Under the pieces are notes generated by a model. It was not told where the DNA came from and made no database searches. It saw only the letters and a program-made list of their open reading frames with translations. A stretch of 64,000 nucleotides of DNA from Eubacterium limosum (lineage in GTDB: Bacteria > Bacillota > Clostridia > Eubacteriales > Eubacteriaceae): NCBI RefSeq assembly GCF_000807675.2, contig NZ_CP019962.1:3286001-3350000 (forward strand). The letters are read 5' to 3'. Of the stretch, positions 60,710-64,000 are shown one piece after another. A program made the translations under genes and the position numbers. Every line of letters starts with the position of its first letter. The first letter of the stretch is position 1.

Positions 60710-60741
60710 ATAAGTTCGGCAAACCACTTTGCCGGACTTAT
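60710..60741 (+). promoter_or_regulatory. Intercistronic hairpin after the binding-protein gene
   Basis: ATAAGTTCGGCAAA pairs with TTTGCCGGACTTAT (one mismatch) without a following T-tract. Such hairpins stabilise the binding-protein part of the transcript and give it higher output than the permease. Confidence 0.7.
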
Positions 60742-60763
60742 TACTTAAGAAGGAGCGATTAAT

Positions 60764-61429
60764 TTGTTAAACCAAACCCAGTTGTGGGCGATTTTTGACG
60801 GAACGATTGTTACCCTTGAGATTGCGGTTGTCGCGATTATCTTTGGTGCAATTTTTGGGGTAGTCATAGCCCTGGGACGAATCTCAAAGAATAAGATTTT
60901 TAATGGACTTTCATGGTTCTATATCTGGTTCTTCAGAGGAACACCACTCTTACTGCAATTATTCATTATCTTTTATGCGGTACCGATTGTTTATCTGGAT
61001 ATGACCGGCGCGACCTTTGAAATTGATCCGATGATCTGTGCGTTCATTACTTTTTCCCTGAACTCCACAGCTTATCTGGCAGAAATTATCCGTGCGGCCA
61101 TCGAATCCATTGACCACGGACAAATGGAAGCCGCCAAAGCTTTGGGCATGAGCTATAAACAGGCGATGGGTAAGATCATTATTCCCCAGACCTTTAAACG
61201 TCTGGTAGCCCCGGTGGGCAACGAGCTGATCATGCTTTTAAAGGATACCTCCCTTGTCTCCACGATCGCATTGTTTGATTTGCTTAGGACAGTCAAAACA
61301 ATGGCCAGTGCCACAGGCAGTTGGGTCTACTATATCTATGCGGCCGTCATTTATCTTTTCCTGACAACCATCCTTCAGGTGGTATTCGACAAATTGGAAA
61401 ATAAGCTTGGCGCATATGAAAAGAGATAG
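60764..61429 (+). CDS. Polar amino-acid ABC transporter, permease
   Basis: A 221-residue inner-membrane protein with five helices. It shows FRGTPLLLQLFIIFYAVP and the EAA-loop region DHGQMEAAKALGMSYKQAMG. Both are HisMQ-family signatures. TTG 60764 follows AAGGAG. The stop codon lies 12 bp before the ATPase start. Confidence 0.94.
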   Translation: MLNQTQLWAIFDGTIVTLEIAVVAIIFGAIFGVVIALGRISKNKIFNGLSWFYIWFFRGTPLLLQLFIIFYAVPIVYLDMTGATFEIDPMICAFITFSLNSTAYLAEIIRAAIESIDHGQMEAAKALGMSYKQAMGKIIIPQTFKRLVAPVGNELIMLLKDTSLVSTIALFDLLRTVKTMASATGSWVYYIYAAVIYLFLTTILQVVFDKLENKLGAYEKR

Positions 61430-61441
61430 GTGGTAACAACA

Positions 61442-62200
61442 ATGAGTATGGTAAAATTAGTCAATGTAAAAAAATCTTTCGGCTCCCTTGAGGTTTTAAA
61501 GGGAATCGATTTTGAAGTAGCATCCGGTGAAGTGGTCTGTATCATCGGGCCAAGCGGCTCCGGCAAAAGTACAATGCTGCGCTGCCTTAACCGCCTGGAA
61601 CGCATCACAGAAGGCGAAATCTATATTGAAGACGAGCTGATGGAAAAACGCAAAAACGGAAAGGATCTGGAAAAAATTGACCCTGGAAAATTACAGAATC
61701 TCTGCTGCGATTTAGGGATGGTATTCCAGAACTTTAACCTTTTCCCACACTTATCCGTTTTAGATAATATTACGATAGCCCCCAGAATTGTGCGCAAGGC
61801 CGATTCGGCTGAGACAGAAAAGCGGGCCCTGGAGCTGCTCGACATGGTTGGGCTTGCCGATAAGCGGGATGAATACCCGGTGCGCCTGTCCGGCGGTCAG
61901 CAGCAGCGTGTAGCCATCGCGAGAGCGCTGGCCATGAACCCGAAGATCATGCTGTTTGATGAACCGACCTCAGCCCTTGACCCTGAGCTGGTAGGGGAAG
62001 TGCTTGCCACCATGCAGGAACTCGCCAATGACGGCATGACAATGCTGATCGTAACCCACGAAATCGGGTTTGCCCGTGAAGTGGCCGACCGCGTCATTTT
62101 CATGGACGAAGGTGTGATCTGCGAACAGGGAACACCCCAGGAGGTTATTCTTAATCCGAAGGAAGAACGTACACAGAGCTTCCTGAATAAGATTCTTTAG
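61442..62200 (+). CDS. Polar amino-acid ABC transporter, ATPase
   Basis: A 252-residue GlnQ/HisP-type ATPase: Walker [18 protein letters not shown]-loop [10 protein letters not shown], signature [15 protein letters not shown], Walker [15 protein letters not shown] and the H-loop IVTHEIGFA. An acidic insertion ([16 protein letters not shown]) lies before the Q-loop. ATG 61442 follows AGGTGG. Confidence 0.96.
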   Translation: MSMVKLVNVKKSFGSLEVLKGIDFEVASGEVVCIIGPSGSGKSTMLRCLNRLERITEGEIYIEDELMEKRKNGKDLEKIDPGKLQNLCCDLGMVFQNFNLFPHLSVLDNITIAPRIVRKADSAETEKRALELLDMVGLADKRDEYPVRLSGGQQQRVAIARALAMNPKIMLFDEPTSALDPELVGEVLATMQELANDGMTMLIVTHEIGFAREVADRVIFMDEGVICEQGTPQEVILNPKEERTQSFLNKIL

Positions 62201-62215
62201 TGGTGTAATGTATTT

Positions 62216-62244
62216 CAAAAAATGCCCTCAGGGGCTTTTTTTTA
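62216..62244 (+). terminator. Terminator of the ABC transporter operon
   Basis: GCCC TCAG GGGC with A-rich left and T-rich right flanks, ending in eight T. Confidence 0.8.
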
Positions 62245-62309
62245 TACATCTTTTTATGCTACAATAATAAAGATGTCGCATTTCAGATATGTCTTCTAAA
62301 GGAGGAGCT

Positions 62310-63155
62310 ATGGTACACTCAAATTATCATATTCATTCGAACTATTGTGACGGCAAAAATTCATTGGAAGAAATGGTACAGGCAGCTGTACAGGAGGGGC
62401 TCACAAGCATTGGCTTTACAGGCCACGCGCCCCTGCCCTATGAGAACGACTGGACCATGAAAAAGGAAACAGTCCACAGCTATATGGACGAGGTCCGGAC
62501 TCTGGCAGAAAAGTATCAGGAACACATCGACATCAGCCTGGGCATGGAAATCGACTATTTCTTGGACACAGAGGACATCAGCAGCGATTCAAAGGCGCTG
62601 ATCCCTGAGCTGGATTTCTTCATCGGCTCGATCCACACCATCGGAAAGATGAAAAATGGATTGATGGCAGATATTGACCACACTCCCGAGATCTTTGAAG
62701 CGGGGATAAAAGACTGCTTTGACGGCTCGGTTCCGGCCTTTATCCAGCGTTATTATGAGGCTCTGGGAAACATGGCCCTCACGATTCAGCCCGATATTAT
62801 CGGACATATGGATATCATCAAGAAAAACAATGCGGATAACCGTTTTTTTGACGACCAGGAGCCCTGGTATCAGGAAGCCGCAGGTGCCTGTCTTGATAAG
62901 ATTAAGGCTTCAGGCTCAATCATCGAGGTGAATACTGGCGGCATGATTCGCTATGGAGACCGCTGTCTTTATCCAGAACGCTGGCTGATGGAGGAAATCC
63001 TGGAAAAAGAGATCCCCATCACCTTAAACGGCGATTCGCATACGACAGAGGGAATCCGCTATGCATATGAGGACGTTTTAGCGCTTCTGAAAAAAGTCGG
63101 CTTTAAAGCCATTATGGTGCGAAAAAAGGGCAGCTGGGCTGAGGAGAGTATCTGA
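62310..63155 (+). CDS. hisJ: Histidinol-phosphatase, PHP type
   Basis: A 281-residue PHP-domain phosphatase that removes phosphate from histidinol phosphate. Metal ligands are in NYHIHSNYCDGKN, GFTGHAPLPYEN, LGMEIDYF, GSIHTIGK, IIGHMDIIKKN and LNGDSHT. ATG 62310 follows AAAGGAGGAG. No other his genes are here; solitary hisJ genes are common in Firmicutes. Confidence 0.92.
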   Translation: MVHSNYHIHSNYCDGKNSLEEMVQAAVQEGLTSIGFTGHAPLPYENDWTMKKETVHSYMDEVRTLAEKYQEHIDISLGMEIDYFLDTEDISSDSKALIPELDFFIGSIHTIGKMKNGLMADIDHTPEIFEAGIKDCFDGSVPAFIQRYYEALGNMALTIQPDIIGHMDIIKKNNADNRFFDDQEPWYQEAAGACLDKIKASGSIIEVNTGGMIRYGDRCLYPERWLMEEILEKEIPITLNGDSHTTEGIRYAYEDVLALLKKVGFKAIMVRKKGSWAEESI

Positions 63156-63160
63156 GCGCC

Positions 63161-63754
63161 ATGGAAAAGCCTAAGAACCTGAAAAAGTGGATTTATGTCG
63201 GCGCCATGGCAGCGGCTCTGGTGATCTTTGTTCTGTGGCTCTTCTTTCAGGAGGACAGCCGGCAGAAAGCAGTCCTTAAGGCATCTGATACAGAAGCTGT
63301 CCATGCCGAAAACAACCCTGAAAACGCCACGGAGATCTACGTGCATATTACCGGGGCGGTCAATAACCCAGGCGTTATCAAGCTGGACCAGGGAGCAAGA
63401 CTGATCGACGCCATTGAAAAACTGGGCGGCCTGACAGAAAACGCGGATACCGACAGTGTTAACCTCGCGTCAGTACTGGAGGATGAGGATAAAATCCACA
63501 TTTACACCAAAGACGAAACCATAGAGACAGGCGCCGTCAGTGTGTCTGGTACATCTGGAACGGGAAGAGTCAATATTAATACAGCCAGTCTGGAGGATTT
63601 GAAAACCCTGCCGGGAATCGGCGACGCCATCGGGAAGAGTATCATCGACTACCGGGAGAAAAACGGCGCTTTCAGATCCCTTGAAGATTTGAAGGAGGTT
63701 GACCGCATCGGTGATAAGGTTTTTGAGAAGCTGAAGGATTCAATCACACTATAA
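63161..63754 (+). CDS. comEA: ComEA-family DNA-binding protein
   Basis: A 197-residue protein with an N-terminal membrane anchor (about 10-30), an SLBB-like domain (IYVHITGAVNNPGVIKL) and two C-terminal helix-hairpin-helix motifs (NINTASLEDLKTLPGIGDAI, SLEDLKEVDRIGDKVFEKL). It binds incoming double-stranded DNA in competence. It lies 5 bp after hisJ; comEC is not visible in the window. Confidence 0.93.
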   Translation: MEKPKNLKKWIYVGAMAAALVIFVLWLFFQEDSRQKAVLKASDTEAVHAENNPENATEIYVHITGAVNNPGVIKLDQGARLIDAIEKLGGLTENADTDSVNLASVLEDEDKIHIYTKDETIETGAVSVSGTSGTGRVNINTASLEDLKTLPGIGDAIGKSIIDYREKNGAFRSLEDLKEVDRIGDKVFEKLKDSITL

Positions 63755-63908
63755 AAATTATTTTTTTACGAGTTTGTGAAAAGGTTGACAAAGTTTTAAC
63801 AAAATAATAAGATGAAATGACAGAAAAGTATCAGGATTAGTTATTTACTTTTTGGCCATATGTGTTATACTTTATATTATAAAAGTTACATGAATGGCAG
63901 GTGGTTGA

Positions 63909-64000
63909 ATGGAGCTATCAGAAAGACAAAATCAGATTGTGGAAATTGTTAAGGCCAGAGAGCCCGTGAAAAGTGTCGAAATTGCAGAGCAGCTCGGCGT
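63909..64000 (+). CDS. HTH regulator, N-terminal fragment (runs off the window)
   Basis: About 30 codons from ATG 63909 encode MELSERQNQIVEIVKAREPV and then KSVEIAEQLGV. This is a winged-helix start of the kind seen in CcpN/YqzB-type and DeoR-like regulators. A GCAGGTGG site precedes it. The family cannot be fixed without the rest. Confidence 0.6.
   Translation, partial: MELSERQNQIVEIVKAREPVKSVEIAEQLG

Noticed and set aside
1-64000. tRNA or rRNA genes
   Set aside because: No cloverleaf, TTCGA-type T-loop with acceptor pairing, or rRNA-conserved segment was recognised by eye.

Overview
The window looks like a chromosomal segment of a low-to-mid GC anaerobic Firmicute, most likely a Eubacterium limosum/callanderi-like acetogen (inference). 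Supporting signs are strong purine-rich Shine-Dalgarno sites, TTG/GTG starts, a tryptophan T-box, a B12 riboswitch, L27 with a cleavable N-terminus next to the Prp protease, an obg-yhbY-nadD-yqeK-rsfS cluster, sortases, and several radical-SAM/Fe-S proteins. No rRNA, tRNA, CRISPR array or intact transposase is visible.

Layout. 1-2.1 kb: a B12-riboswitch-controlled leftward unit (MDR dehydrogenase plus a TrpD paralogue cut by the edge). 2.2-6 kb: a membrane protein, 600 bp of structured intergenic DNA, and a PhoB/PhoR-like two-component pair. 6-8 kb: a radical-SAM protein and a QueG-like Fe-S protein. 8-10.3 kb: a MITE-like element, then a DUF3987 gene enclosed by two 115-bp inverted repeats. 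10.4-14.1 kb: a sortase-D surface locus behind a structured leader RNA with an internal terminator. 14.2-18.1 kb: an orphan EtfB-like protein, dxr and a DUF234-type ATPase. 18-19.3 kb: a LytTR regulator, a DUF3021 membrane protein and a 31-residue peptide. 19.3-19.95 kb: three tandem copies of a 227-bp structured repeat, with a fourth copy at 34 kb. 20-23.4 kb: SGNH hydrolase, PAP2 phosphatase and four lipoproteins in A-B-A-B order. 23.4-30.5 kb: promoter, T-box, an unexplained duplicated leader module and trpEGDCFBA. 30.5-39.9 kb: small proteins, GH25 lysozyme, a candidate sRNA, malic enzyme, DUF3089 hydrolase, an autoregulated MerR gene, a frameshifted integrase, an AGCS symporter and sortase B. 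40-47.4 kb: rplU-prp-rpmA, obg cluster, ychF and a DUF4080 radical-SAM protein. 47.4-51.9 kb: two divergent two-component systems. 52-59.7 kb: trmL, a flippase-like protein, fumarase subunits, an aminotransferase, a LacI-type regulator, lipoate ligase and a TraB protein. 59.8-64 kb: a polar amino-acid ABC transporter, histidinol-phosphatase, ComEA and the start of an HTH gene.

How the parts relate. Most of the window is ordinary core metabolism and information processing. The least explained material is intergenic: (i) the 227-bp repeat, whose 34-kb copy keeps helices with different base pairs; (ii) the duplicated 133-bp module between the trp T-box terminator and trpE; (iii) the leader RNA of the sortase-D locus; (iv) the 115-bp inverted repeats around the DUF3987 gene; (v) a roughly 340-nt foldback at 2.85-3.19 kb; (vi) a promoter-to-terminator small RNA at 32.5 kb. 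All functional calls were read from sequence motifs; no database search was run.
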